Shown here: piece after piece, positions 1 to 10,200 of the stretch | Layout of the letters: each line of letters starts with the position of its first letter | Numbering within the stretch: position 1 is the stretch's first letter | NCBI RefSeq assembly: GCF_026343125.1 | Contig: NZ_JAPEMB010000001.1 | Coordinates: 992,001 to 1,056,000 of the forward strand | Direction: 5' to 3' | Source of the DNA: Streptomyces sp. NBC_00094 | Lineage (GTDB): Bacteria; Actinomycetota; Actinomycetes; Streptomycetales; Streptomycetaceae | Length of the DNA: 64,000 nt | The notes under the pieces: generated by a model | Database searches by the model: none | What the model was told of the DNA's origin: nothing | Seen by the model: the letters and a program-made list of their open reading frames with translations, nothing else | Program-made: the position numbers and the translations under genes

Positions 1-1
1 C

Positions 2-160
2 AAGCTCGGTGACGTCGCCGCCCAGGTCGAGATCCAGGCCGGCCCGCACCGACTCGTCTCCCTCCTCACCCGCGAGGCCGTCGAGGAGCTGGGTCTGGAG
101 GTCGGGATGCAGGCGACCGCCCGCGTGAAGTCGACCAGCGTGCACATCGACCGCGCCTGA
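2..160 (+). CDS. C-terminal end of a TOBE-domain molybdate-binding protein (partial)
   Basis: The reading frame open from the window edge ends at TGA 158-160 and gives 52 residues. The segment (AAQVEIQ ... LVSLLTREAVEELGL ... ARVKSTSVHI) is a typical TOBE/Mop module, which binds molybdate or tungstate oxyanions. In actinobacteria such a module often sits behind a short helix-turn-helix domain as a molybdate-responsive protein near mod transport genes, and the next gene here is a fused molybdate permease/ATPase. The N-terminal part lies outside the window, so whether this is a regulator or a storage protein cannot be decided. No modA is found between it and the transporter. Confidence 0.75.
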   Translation, partial: KLGDVAAQVEIQAGPHRLVSLLTREAVEELGLEVGMQATARVKSTSVHIDRA

Positions 161-244
161 TCCGCGTGTGATCCCCACCTGATCCGCGCCACCGAAGATC
201 CTCCGGGACGCCGGCCTCCCACGGCCGTGGCCCCGGAACCCTCC

Positions 245-284
245 GTGGGGGCTGTCCGCGTCCGGGGGGACGGACAGCCCCCAC
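245..284 (+). terminator. Perfect 14-bp hairpin between the TOBE gene and modBC
   Basis: GTGGGGGCTGTCCG (245-258) pairs perfectly with CGGACAGCCCCCAC (271-284) around a 12-nt loop. It lies 85 nt after the TOBE stop and 25 nt before the modBC ATG. There is no T-tract. It can act as an intrinsic terminator, but its closeness to the modBC ribosome site also allows an attenuator or 5'-leader role. Confidence 0.7.
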
Positions 285-309
285 CTCCACCTGCTGTCAG
301 GGAACCCCG

Positions 310-2301
310 ATGAAACGCCTCCGCGTCCGCCCCACCGGTCACGGCCCGCGCACCCCGATCGTGCTCGCCGTCCCCGCGCTCCTCGCCGTGGCGTTCCTGG
401 TCCTGCCCCTCGTCGGCGTCCTGGCCCGTACCGAGTGGGGTGCCTTCGGGGCTCACCTGACGGACCCCGGCACCGTGGAGGCCCTGAGGCTGTCGCTGGT
501 GGTCTCCTTCTGGGCGCTCGGCCTCTCCCTCCTGCTCGGCGTCCCGCTGGCCTGGCTGCTCGCCCGGGTGCCGTTCCGCGGCAAGGCGCTCGTCCGCTCG
601 CTCGTCCTGCTGCCGATGGTGCTGCCGCCCACCGTGGGCGGTGTGGCACTGCTGCTCGCGTTCGGGCGGCGCGGCCTCCTGGGTCCCTGGCTGGAGTCCT
701 CGTTCGGCATCACGTTCCCCTTCCACACCTCGGGGGCGGTCCTCGCCGCGACCTTCGTGGCCATGCCGTTCCTCGTCATCAGCCTGGAGGGCGCGCTCGG
801 CGGGCTGCGGCCCCGGTACGAGGAGACGGCGGCCTCCCTCGGCGCCTCGCCGGTACGGGTCTTCTTCACCGTCACCCTCCCGATGGTCGCGCCCGGCCTG
901 CTCGCCGGGGCCGCGCTCACCTGGGCGCGGGCGCTCGGCGAGTTCGGCGCCACGATCACCTTCGCCGGCAACCTCCCCGGCACCACCCAGACCCTGCCGC
1001 TCCACGTGTACCTGCTGCTCCAGGAGGAGCCCGAGGCCGCGACCTCCGTCTCCCTGCTGCTGCTCGCCATCGCCATGGCCGTACTCGTCGCCCTGCGCGG
1101 CCGCTGGACGGGCACGCCGTCGTCGCCCCGGCGGACCGCGCCCTTGCCCGAACCCGTCGTCGAGCCGGGCGCCGGTCCCGTCGACGGGGCGGCCCCCGTC
1201 CCGGCCGACGGGGCAGCCGACGCGGTGCCGGACGGCGGGGCGGCCGACGCGGTGCCGGACGGTGGGCGCTGGGCGTTGCGGGCGGAGGTCGGCGGCTTCA
1301 CCGAACTGACCCTGGACGCCGACCCCGGCACGACGATCGCCGTCGTCGGCCCCAACGGAGCCGGCAAGACGACCCTCCTCCGCGCCCTCCTCGGCCTCAC
1401 GCCCCGCGCCCACGCCACCCTGCGGCTCGGCGACACCGACGTCACCGACCTGCCGCCGCACCGGCGCCGGGTGGCCTGGGTGCCGCAGGACGGGGCGCTG
1501 TTCCCGCATCTGTCCGCACTCTCGAACACGGCGTACGGCCTCCGGGCCCACGGGGTTCCGCGCGCCGAGGCACGGCGGGCGGCCCACGGCTGGCTCGACC
1601 GGCTCGGCGTGGGGCACCTCGCGCACCGCCGCCCCGCGCAGCTGTCCGGCGGCCAGGCGCAGCGGGTCGCCCTCGCCCGCGCGCTGGCCGCCCGGCCCCG
1701 GCTGCTGCTCCTCGACGAGCCGCTCGCCGCGCTCGACCAGACGACACGGGCCCATGTGCGGCACACCCTGCGCACCCATCTCGCCGGGTTCGGCGGGGTC
1801 TGCCTGATCGTCACCCACGACCCCGTGGAGGCCGTCTCCCTGGCCGACCGGGTCCTCGTCCTGGAGGACGGGCGCACGCTCCAGGACGCCGCCCCCGGCG
1901 AGGTGTCCCGGCACCCCCGGTCGCCGTGGGTCGCCCGGATGCTGGGCAGCAACGCGTGGCCGGGTGCCGCGACCGCCGAGGGGCTCGCGCTCGACGGGGG
2001 CGGCGCGCTCGTCGCCGCCGAGCCGCCGCCGCCCGGCACGCGGGCCCTCGCGATCATCGCGCCCGAGGCGGTGGCCGTCCACCGGGAGAAGCCCGGCGGC
2101 AGCCCCCGTAACGTCTGGCCCGGCACCGTACGGGAGATCACCGCGAGCGGCAGCCGGCTGCGGGTCCTGGTCACCTCCGACCGGGCCCCGGACCTCGTCG
2201 CCGAGATCACGCCACAGGCGGCGGCCGAGCTGGGCCTGGCGGACGGGGTGCCGGTCTGGACGGGGGTCAAGGCGACCGAGGTGACCGTCGTCTCCCTCTG
2301 A
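310..2301 (+). CDS. modBC: Fused molybdate ABC transporter, permease plus ATPase (ModBC)
   Basis: A 663-residue fusion that would import molybdate across the plasma membrane. Residues 15-265 are a ModB-like permease with five or six membrane helices and an EAA loop (YEETAASLGASPVRVF). Residues about 315-530 are an ABC ATPase with Walker A GPNGAGKTT (347-355), signature LSGGQ (about 445) and Walker B LLLLDEP. The last 120 residues form a TOBE domain. The domains are joined by a Pro/Ala/Asp linker carrying a 27-bp direct duplication (about 1211-1265; ADAVPDGG twice). The ATG has AGGGA eight nt upstream. The substrate-binding protein ModA is not present in the window and may lie upstream. Confidence 0.88.
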   Translation: MKRLRVRPTGHGPRTPIVLAVPALLAVAFLVLPLVGVLARTEWGAFGAHLTDPGTVEALRLSLVVSFWALGLSLLLGVPLAWLLARVPFRGKALVRSLVLLPMVLPPTVGGVALLLAFGRRGLLGPWLESSFGITFPFHTSGAVLAATFVAMPFLVISLEGALGGLRPRYEETAASLGASPVRVFFTVTLPMVAPGLLAGAALTWARALGEFGATITFAGNLPGTTQTLPLHVYLLLQEEPEAATSVSLLLLAIAMAVLVALRGRWTGTPSSPRRTAPLPEPVVEPGAGPVDGAAPVPADGAADAVPDGGAADAVPDGGRWALRAEVGGFTELTLDADPGTTIAVVGPNGAGKTTLLRALLGLTPRAHATLRLGDTDVTDLPPHRRRVAWVPQDGALFPHLSALSNTAYGLRAHGVPRAEARRAAHGWLDRLGVGHLAHRRPAQLSGGQAQRVALARALAARPRLLLLDEPLAALDQTTRAHVRHTLRTHLAGFGGVCLIVTHDPVEAVSLADRVLVLEDGRTLQDAAPGEVSRHPRSPWVARMLGSNAWPGAATAEGLALDGGGALVAAEPPPPGTRALAIIAPEAVAVHREKPGGSPRNVWPGTVREITASGSRLRVLVTSDRAPDLVAEITPQAAAELGLADGVPVWTGVKATEVTVVSL

Positions 2302-2405
2302 CCGCGAACGGCCGAGGGCAGCCCGGGGCAGAAAACTCCGAGCGCCTCGGAAAGGGCCTGTGACAGGCTCCGGACGCACTGTCCCCACCTGTTCCGGAGC
2401 ACCTG

Positions 2406-3032
2406 ATGGCCGTACCCGATCGCCTCGTCCCCCTGCTCGCCCAGTTCGACTTCGCGCGGCAGCGGCTCACCGACCGGATGTCGGGTCCGGTGATGGACAG
2501 CGGGAACGGTACGGATGTCGAGGTCGGCCCGATGACCGACGCGGAGTACCTCTGGGAGCCGGTCCCGGACTGCTGGTCCGTCCGCCGCCGCACCGACGGG
2601 CCGGGACCGCGCGCGACCGTCCTGACGGGCGTCGGCGGCTGGGGGCGGGACGCGACGCCGCCGCCGCACCCCACGCCGCCGCCGTTCACGACGATCGCCT
2701 GGCGGTTGAGCCACCTGAGCGAGCTGCTCGCGCTGCGCGCCGACCACACGAACGGCAGCCACTCCCTGACCCGCGACGACTACCGGATCAGCGGTGACGC
2801 GGCCTCCGCCGTGGCGGCCTTCGAATCCGCCGCCGGCTCCTGGCGGAAGGCGCTGCTCTCCGTCGACGACGCGGCGCTCGACACCGTCGGGTACAGCACC
2901 TATCCGCACGGCAGCGACCCGGAGGACCTGTTCCTGGAGACCGTCTGGTGGGTGAACCAGGAGCTCCTCCACCACGGCGCGGAGGTCGCCCTCCTCCGGG
3001 ACCTCCACCGGCTCCACCGCCGGGACGCCTGA
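2406..3032 (+). CDS. DinB-like / maleylpyruvate isomerase-type helical-bundle protein
   Basis: A 208-residue cytoplasmic protein resembling the DinB superfamily, four-helix-bundle proteins that bind divalent metal with scattered histidines and often act as thiol-dependent enzymes. Candidate metal ligands are the His in IAWRLSHL and the paired His in WWVNQELLHHGAEVALL near the C-terminus. The start ATG has GGAG eight nt upstream. It follows modBC by about 100 nt and ends 23 nt from the convergent phosphatase gene. The substrate is unknown, and nothing links it to molybdate uptake beyond position. Confidence 0.7.
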   Translation: MAVPDRLVPLLAQFDFARQRLTDRMSGPVMDSGNGTDVEVGPMTDAEYLWEPVPDCWSVRRRTDGPGPRATVLTGVGGWGRDATPPPHPTPPPFTTIAWRLSHLSELLALRADHTNGSHSLTRDDYRISGDAASAVAAFESAAGSWRKALLSVDDAALDTVGYSTYPHGSDPEDLFLETVWWVNQELLHHGAEVALLRDLHRLHRRDA

Positions 3033-3055
3033 GCCGGTACGGCCGGACGGCGCCG

Positions 3056-5116
3056 TCAGCGGGTCGTACGGGCCATGAGGATCGCCACGTCGTCCTGCGC
3101 CGGACCGGCGGCGAGGAGCCGCGCGAGGACCTCGTCGCACAGGGTGCCCAGGGGCCGGTCGAGGCCCCGCAGCGCCTGGGCGAGCTGACTCATGCCCTGG
3201 TCGAGGTCCCGGTCGCGGGCCTCGATGAGACCGTCCGTGTAGAGGACGAGCAGGCCGCCCTCGGGCAGGGCGACCTCCTCCGTACCGAAGTCGTGGGCTC
3301 CGGTGCCCAGCGGGGTGCCGGGCGGGCCTTCGAGGAAGGTGATGGTCCCGTCCGGGGTCGCGAGCGCCGGCGGCGGATGGCCGGCGCGGGCGATGACCCA
3401 GCGTCCGGCCGCCGGGTCGTGGACCGCGTACACGCACGTGGCCATCTCGTCCTCGCCCAGATCGGTGACGACGTCGTCGAGCGAGCTGAGCATCCGGGCC
3501 GGGGCGATGTCGTGGCGGGCGAGGGTGCGTACGGCGGTCCGCAGCTGGCCCATGACGGCCGCGGCGTGGATGCCGTGCCCCATGACGTCGCCGATGACCA
3601 GGCCCGTGCGGCCGCCGGGGAGGGCGATGACGTCGAACCAGTCGCCACCGACGTCGTGGGCGCTCGCGGGCAGATAGCGGCCGGTGAGTTCGAGGCCGGT
3701 GACGGCGGGCAGCGCACTGTTGGTGAGGCTGCGCTGGAGGGTGAGGGCGGCCTCGCGCTGGGTGGTGTAGAGGCGGGCGTTGTCGATGTTGAGGGCGGCG
3801 CGGGCCACGACCTCGTCGATGAGGACGCAGTCCTGCGCGTCGAAGGGCTCACGGGTCCGCAGCCGGGTCACGGTGACCGCGCCGAGCACCTTCCCCCTGG
3901 CCACCAGGGGGATGAGGCGGGCCGAGCCGATCCGGGTGGCGAAGTAGGTGCGGAGCGCCTCCGTGCGCGGGTCGGTGAAGAGCGCCGGGAGGTCGGAGAT
4001 GTAGAGGTTCGTGGGTCTCCCCCGGTCGACGACCTGCTCGTAGACGGAGTCCAGCGGGAGCTGGAAGGTCTGCCCCGGAGCGAGCAGCGACGTGGGCGCG
4101 GTCGGGTCGGGGAATCCTGCCGCGAGCCGGCGCAGGACTCCGCGCGTGGAGGCGGCCGGGTCGTCCGGTTCGAGGACGGCCTCCAGCATCTGCACGTCGG
4201 CGGAGTCGGCGAGCTGGGGTACGAGGAAGCCCACCACCTCCTCGGCCGTCTGCTGGAGGTCGAGGGTGGTGCCGATCCGGGCGCCGGCCTCGGCGAGCAG
4301 GGCGAAGCGGTGCCGGGCCCGCTCGACCTCGATGTGCGCCTCCTGGCTCTCGGTGATGTCGACGAGCGAGGCGATGAGCCCGAGGGGTTGCTCGGCCCGG
4401 TCGCTGAGAGGGGCGTACGAGCACGACCAGATGTGGTCGCGGCTGGGGTCGGCGGGCGTACGGCCCACCCGCCGGGCGTCGACGACGGCGGTTCCGCTGT
4501 CGAGGACCTGGCGCATGAGGGATTCGAGCGCGGTCGCGTTGACGCCGGGCACGACCTCGGTGAGACGCCGGCCGACGTGGCCGGAGGCCGGGACCCCGTT
4601 CATGTCGGCGAGGGCGTCGTTGACGCGGAGAAAGCGCAGGTCGGGGCCGAGGAGAGCGAGGCCGATGGGCGACTGGGTGAAGAGGCTCTCCATCGCCGCG
4701 AGGTTCTCCCGCATCCGCAGGACCTCGGACGTCTCCACGGCGATGAGCATCGCGCCGGGCCGTCCCTCCGGGTCCGCGGCGGGCACGATCCACATCTCCA
4801 TGGTGATCGTGTGGCCGTCCCGGTGGCGGACGGGCAGCGTGCCGACCATGGTCTCGCCGTTCTGGACGCGCACGGTGAGCCCGGCGGCCAGCTCACGGTT
4901 GGCCTCGGGAACGAGGAGCGGGGTGGCGAGACGGCCGAGGACGTGCTCGGGCCGGTGGCCGAGGAGGTCCTGGGCGGCGAGGGACCATTCGACGATCCGG
5001 CCCTCGGCGTCCTCCCGCCAGAGGGCGATGGGCAGCAGCTCGCGAAGCACGCTCGCGTTGCCCACGGCCGCTCGGGGCGGCTGCGGAACCTTGCTCGACG
5101 ACTGGTGAGTCTCCAA
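3056..5116 (-). CDS. PAS-PAS-GAF-PP2C (SpoIIE-type) serine phosphatase
   Basis: A 686-residue soluble sensor phosphatase. Two PAS domains (about 20-140 and 145-265), a GAF domain (about 285-450) and a C-terminal PP2C domain (about 465-684) are visible. The PP2C metal site is intact: DVGGDWFDVI, GDVMGHG, LYTDGLIE and QDDVAIL. Enzymes of this type usually dephosphorylate anti-sigma-factor antagonists (STAS proteins); two STAS proteins occur elsewhere in the window but not next door. Unlike many relatives it has no C-terminal anti-sigma HATPase domain. The start is uncertain: the frame opens with a TTG at 5116 just after an in-frame TAG, and an in-frame GTG at 5065 is an alternative. It is divergent from the Ser/Thr kinase. 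Confidence 0.88.
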   Translation of the reverse strand: METHQSSSKVPQPPRAAVGNASVLRELLPIALWREDAEGRIVEWSLAAQDLLGHRPEHVLGRLATPLLVPEANRELAAGLTVRVQNGETMVGTLPVRHRDGHTITMEMWIVPAADPEGRPGAMLIAVETSEVLRMRENLAAMESLFTQSPIGLALLGPDLRFLRVNDALADMNGVPASGHVGRRLTEVVPGVNATALESLMRQVLDSGTAVVDARRVGRTPADPSRDHIWSCSYAPLSDRAEQPLGLIASLVDITESQEAHIEVERARHRFALLAEAGARIGTTLDLQQTAEEVVGFLVPQLADSADVQMLEAVLEPDDPAASTRGVLRRLAAGFPDPTAPTSLLAPGQTFQLPLDSVYEQVVDRGRPTNLYISDLPALFTDPRTEALRTYFATRIGSARLIPLVARGKVLGAVTVTRLRTREPFDAQDCVLIDEVVARAALNIDNARLYTTQREAALTLQRSLTNSALPAVTGLELTGRYLPASAHDVGGDWFDVIALPGGRTGLVIGDVMGHGIHAAAVMGQLRTAVRTLARHDIAPARMLSSLDDVVTDLGEDEMATCVYAVHDPAAGRWVIARAGHPPPALATPDGTITFLEGPPGTPLGTGAHDFGTEEVALPEGGLLVLYTDGLIEARDRDLDQGMSQLAQALRGLDRPLGTLCDEVLARLLAAGPAQDDVAILMARTTR

Positions 5117-5384
5117 CGCATCGACCTACGAATCGGCCTGGCCCCGGAGGGCGCAATCCCTACCGAATCACCCTAGCCGAGTCGTTCACGGCGGGCGCTG
5201 CGCAGTGCGGCCGTTCGATTCCGGTACGCGTGCCGGCGCGGGGTGCCGTCGGCTCCGTGGCGCTTCCGTGGATCTTCCGTAGTTCTACGGATGTGCGGGC
5301 GGGAGGCGGTCTGCGAGAGTCGTCGCGACCTCGATGAACGCGCGTCCGGCCCGCCGCGCGGAGATCCCGAGTACAGGGGTGCGT

Positions 5385-7265
5385 GTGAACAGAGTGATCG
5401 ACGGCCGTTTCGAGCTCGTGGCGCGGCTCGGCGGAGGCGGGATGGGAACCGTCTGGCGCGCCCGCGACCTGGCCCTCCACCGTGACGTGGCCCTCAAGGA
5501 GGTACGGCCGCCGGACCCCGCCATGGCCGAGTACGACGTCGAGGGCGCCCGGACGCTGCGGGCGCGGGTGCTCCGCGAGGCCCGGGCGCTGGCCCGGATC
5601 GACCACCCCGGCGTGGTGACGATCCATCACATCGTGGACGCCGGCGAGGGGACGTACCCCTGGCTCGTGATGGAGCTGGTCACCGGCGGCTCCCTCCAGG
5701 ACCGCCTCGACCGGGGCACGATGACACCCGTCGAGGCCGCCGTGCTCGGACACCGCCTGCTCGCGGCCCTGACGGCCGCCCACGAGCGGGACATCGAGCA
5801 CCGCGACGTGAAGCCCGCCAACGTCCTGCTGCGGCCGGACGGGCGGCCGGTCCTCACGGACTTCGGCATCGCGGCGATCCGCGAGTCCACCGTCCTCACG
5901 GCCTCGGGTTCGATCATCGGCTCGCCCGACTACATGGCGCCCGAGCGGATCCGCGGCGGCGCGAGCGGTCCGGCCGCCGACCTGTGGTCCCTGGGGATGC
6001 TGCTGTACGTGGCGGTGGAGGGCCACCACCCACTGCGCCGGGAGAACACCCTCGCGACCCTGGCGGCCGTGATCTCCGACGACGTACCACCGCCGGTGCG
6101 GGCAGGCGTGCTGACCGACATCCTGACCCGCCTGCTGGTACGGGACCCTTCCGCCCGCCCGGACACGGCGGAACTCGACCGGGCCCTGACCGTCGCGGCG
6201 GCGGCGACGGGGGCGACGGACGCATCGGGCACGGTCGCCTCGGATGCCCAAGCCGCCCCGGACGCCCCGGACGCCGCGGAGCCTGCGGACGCGAAGCCGA
6301 CGGACGCGCGGACCGGGAGCGTCGAGGCCCCGGCCCGTACGGAGACAGCCGGTACGGCGACGACAACCGGTAAGGGGTCGTCGGAAGGAGCCGAGGCGCA
6401 CGACGGCGACGCCGCCACCTCGTTCCGGCTGGCGCCTCCCGGCGCCGTCCCTCCGGAGACGGCGCCGTCCATACCCGCCCCGGCCCCCGCCCCGCCCTCC
6501 GTCTCCTCCTCCCCCTCCCCGTCCGCGTCCGCGTCGGCGTCCGCGTCGGCGTCGGCGGACGGCGTGGAGCCGACCCCAGTGGTGCCTGCCTCCGGTGGCC
6601 GCCGGAGGGGGCGCGCCGGCCGGTTCTTCGGCAGCGCGCTCGTCGTGGTCCTCGCGGTCGGCATCCCCGTCGGCGCCATGACGTGGGACTGGGGGCCCGG
6701 TGAGGCCCAAGACGGTCCGACCACCGCGCCGGCCGCGCAGGGCCCCACCTCGTCGACGACACCGGGGTCGGGTAAGGGGACGGGGACCGGGAAGACCTCG
6801 GCCCCGAAGCCGCGCGATCTGCTCACGCCCGCCGGGATCAGGGCCGCCGTCGCCGCGGTCCACGCCGCCACGGACGGCGCGAAGGTCACCGGCTTCGTCG
6901 TGTACCCGGAGTACGCGGTGGCCGAGTCGATGGTCAAGGGCAGTACGAAGCGGTACGACCGGTACGTCTACCGGGGCGAGGACGTGGCCGTCCGTGAGGG
7001 CCCCGGCGGCACCGCCTTCCCCGGCGCGGTCCCGACCGACCTGGACGTCTTCGACTGGGGCGCCCTGACCGCGCTCATGAAGCGGGCCGACAAGGAGCTG
7101 GGCATCGACCGGCCCACCAGCCGGTACCTCGTCGTCACCCCGGGCTCGACGCTGCTCGGGAGCGGCCCCGGCCTGAGCATCTACCTCTCCGACACGTACG
7201 GCGTCGCCTATCTCAACGCCGACACGAAGGGCCGGGTGACCTCCGTCTATCCCCGCGAGAACTGA
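5385..7265 (+). CDS. Membrane-anchored Ser/Thr protein kinase (Pkn-like)
   Basis: A 626-residue kinase from the GTG at 5385, which has AGGGGT five nt upstream; an ATG at 5334 in the same frame lacks a ribosome site. The kinase domain covers about residues 1-265 with the glycine loop GGGGMGTVW, HRDVKPAN (about 138), DFG and APE motifs. A long Pro/Ala/Ser linker follows, including an SASASA run encoded by six GTCCGC/GTCGGC hexamers (6521-6556). One membrane helix (about 413-436) precedes an extracellular region of about 190 residues without a recognised domain; no PASTA repeats are seen. It is divergent from a PP2C phosphatase, and its last 19 bp overlap the end of the convergent LAL regulator gene. 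Confidence 0.9.
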   Translation: MNRVIDGRFELVARLGGGGMGTVWRARDLALHRDVALKEVRPPDPAMAEYDVEGARTLRARVLREARALARIDHPGVVTIHHIVDAGEGTYPWLVMELVTGGSLQDRLDRGTMTPVEAAVLGHRLLAALTAAHERDIEHRDVKPANVLLRPDGRPVLTDFGIAAIRESTVLTASGSIIGSPDYMAPERIRGGASGPAADLWSLGMLLYVAVEGHHPLRRENTLATLAAVISDDVPPPVRAGVLTDILTRLLVRDPSARPDTAELDRALTVAAAATGATDASGTVASDAQAAPDAPDAAEPADAKPTDARTGSVEAPARTETAGTATTTGKGSSEGAEAHDGDAATSFRLAPPGAVPPETAPSIPAPAPAPPSVSSSPSPSASASASASASADGVEPTPVVPASGGRRRGRAGRFFGSALVVVLAVGIPVGAMTWDWGPGEAQDGPTTAPAAQGPTSSTTPGSGKGTGTGKTSAPKPRDLLTPAGIRAAVAAVHAATDGAKVTGFVVYPEYAVAESMVKGSTKRYDRYVYRGEDVAVREGPGGTAFPGAVPTDLDVFDWGALTALMKRADKELGIDRPTSRYLVVTPGSTLLGSGPGLSIYLSDTYGVAYLNADTKGRVTSVYPREN

Positions 7266-10200
7266 CCTCCGCCCACCCCGTTCCTGACGACCAGCGAGGC
7301 GAGGCCCGCCCGGGTCTCCACGCCCGTCTTGCGGTACACCCGGGCGACATGGCTCTCGACCGTGCGGGGGCTCAGGCAGAGCCGGTCGGCGACGGCCTGG
7401 TTGGTCAGCCCCTCCGCCACGAGGACGGATATCTCGCGCTCGCGCGGGGTGAGCACGGCGAGACGTCCGCCCGCGGCGCCTTCCGTCGGGGCCTGCCCGG
7501 TCCGGTCGGCCAGGTCCACCAGCATGCCGGCGCCGCCCTCGGCCGCCAGCCGACGGCCTCTGCGCCAGAGCGCGGCGGCCCGCGGGCCGTCGCCCGAGGC
7601 GCGCACGTGCGGGGCGGCGAGGAGCAGGCTGTGGGCCTCGCGCAGAGCGGCGCCGGACAGCGCGCTCTCCCGTGCCGCCTCCGTGAAGGCCAGGGCGGCG
7701 GCCGCCGATTCGCCCCGGTGGGCCAGCACCCGCCCCCACGCGCGCCGGGCGGCGCCGCGCTGGACGGGCAGGCCGAGCCGTTCCGCCTCGGTCAGGGCGA
7801 GACGGGCCGCGCGCTCGGCCTCCGGGACGTCTCCGGCCGCGAGGGCCGCCGTGGCGAGGAGTTCGAGATAGCCCGGGCGCAGGGAGGGCTGGAGCCGGGA
7901 CAGGTCCGGGTCGCCGCCCGCGAGCACGAGCGCCCCGCGCACCCGGTGCGGGTCCTGGCCCACCGGCACGCTGTGGGCGAGCATGCAGCGCGCCTGCGTG
8001 GCCCACCAGCCCTGGGCGGTGCCCACGGTGGCCGCGGCCTCCTCGGCGGCCGCCAGAGCCTCGGGGTCGTCGAGGGGACGGGCGTGGAGGAGGACCGTGG
8101 CGCGGATCGCGCGGCTGAAGCCGAGGAGTTCGGCGCCGCCCAGGGCGCGGGCGACGGAGAGGGACTCCTCGGCCAGGTCGAGGGCGGTGCCGACCCTGCC
8201 GGTCAGGAAGTGGACGTACGCCGAACAGAGGAGGAGCTGCGAGAGCGCGAACGGCCGTCCGGCGCGGCGGGCCACCACGATGCCCCGCGTGGTGTGGCGC
8301 TCCGCCGTCCCGTACGCCTCGAGGAAGGCCTCGCTCCAGCCCAGCCGCACCAGCGACTCGACGTGCCCGGCCAGTTCGCCGTCCGTGAGGGCGTCGATGA
8401 GGGCCGCGGCCTCGGTGGCGCGGGCGCGGGCGGTGGCGGTCTCGCCCTCGTACACCTCGCCGAGGGCGGACAGGGTCAGGGCCTCCGCCGTGTCCGCCTC
8501 GTCGTGGCGGCGCCGGGCCTCGCCGAGGGTCCGGTCGACCTCCTCGCGGACCTCGGGGTAGCAGGTGGCGAAGAGGGCCCGGGCGCCCCACTCGACGACC
8601 AGCCCGGTGCGCAGGCCGGCCCGGGGACCGGGGGTGCGCTCCAGTTCGCGGCGGACCAGCGCGTCCGCCTCGGGGTAGCGGCCGAGGTGGCGCTCCATGA
8701 ACGCGCACAGCAGGACGGCCGAGGTCCGGATCCGTGCCGTGTCCGGGTCGTCCGCGCCGGAACCGGGACCGGGACCGGGACCGAAGCCGGAGCCGGAGTC
8801 CAAGTCGGAGTCCGAGTCCGAGTCCGAGTCGGAGTCGGAGTCGGAGTCGGAGTCGGAAGGGGGGTCGGAGTCGGGGAAGGGGCCGGAGCGAGGTTCGGGG
8901 CGGCAGCTGTCGATGAGGTGGTGGAGGAGGTCCCGGCTCTCCGCGACGCGGCCGGCCGAACCGAGGGACCTCGCCCGTCGGAGCGTCAGTTCGCGGCGGA
9001 GAGTGAGGTGTTCGGGGGTGTCGGGGAGGTGGTCGAGGGCGGCCGCGAGCCAGTGGGCGGCGCGCTCGGGATCGACCGCCCCGGTCCGCTCGGCCGCTTC
9101 GACGAGCACGGCGGCGGTCGCCTCGTCCCGGCCGGTCGCGGCGCCCACGACGTGCGGGGCCCGCGCGGTGGCGGGTGCGCCGGCCCGGTCGAGGGCGGCC
9201 GCCGCCCGTCGGTGCAACTCACGGCGCCGCCACGGGTCCAGGGCTCCCCGGACCAGTTCCGGGAGGGCCGGGTGGCGCGGGCCGAGGGTGCGTCCGTCCT
9301 CGTCGGACCGGACGAGGTCACGGCGGGCCAGGGCGCGCAGGGCCACGTCGATCGCCTCCCGCCCTTCCCCGTCCGCCCCTTCGGCGGCGTCGGCGATGGC
9401 CACCGCGGCGAGGAGCTCGGGCGTGGCACGGCCGTCGAGCACGGCGAGGGCGTCGACGACCGCCCGCTCCGCCCGGCCGAGCGGGGTCAGTTCGTCGAGG
9501 AGCACCGCCACAGGTCCGGTGCCGGGCGACGCCCCCCGGTGGGTACGGGTGTGGGCGAGGGCGCGGAGGTAGAGCGGGTTGCCGCCGCTGGCCGCGTACA
9601 ACTCCCGGACGGTGTCCGGCGGAAGCCCGGGGGCGAGCGCCTCGGCGCAGGCGTGCCGCTCCAGCGGGCCGAGGGCCAGCCGGGCGAGGACGCCGGAGTC
9701 GGCGGCCCGGGCGAGCACGGAGGCGAGGGCGGGCGGCGTCTGACGCTCGCGGCGGGCCACCACGAGCAGGACCGGTGCGCGCAGCGGGTGCCGGAGAAGA
9801 TGGTCGACGAGGGCGACGGTGGCCGGGTCCGCGCCGTGGAGGTCGTCGAGCAGGAGGACGAGCCCGGGCGCCGGGACCCGCCCCAGCGCCGCGCCGATCC
9901 CCCGCACCCGCCCGCCGTATCGCGGGCCGCCCTCGCCCGCGCGCGCGTCACCGCGGCGACCGCCCGGCTCCCGTGCCGTACCCGAGGCGGTCACGGCTCC
10001 CGGGACGGTCGTACCGACCGAGGCGCACGCCTCCGCCGGGGCACTTGCCTCGGCCCGGACACTCGCCTCGGCCGGGACTCTCGCCGCTGCCACGACGCCC
10101 GGAGCAGCCTCCACACGTACCCCGGCTCCCTCGCCCGGCTCGTCGCGCTCGACGAGCCGGGCGAGTTCGGCCAGGGCGGGGGCGGTGGCGCGGTCCCGGT

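Noticed and set aside
453..3437. Long open frame of about 990 codons on the minus strand across modBC and the DinB-like gene
   Set aside because: It is antisense to well-supported genes, is Arg/Pro-rich with no family motif, and reflects the lack of stop codons in high-GC DNA.
5160..8708. Open frame of nearly 1200 codons on the minus strand over the kinase and part of the LAL gene
   Set aside because: Composition is Arg/Gly/Pro-rich and it overlaps two genes with clear catalytic motifs.
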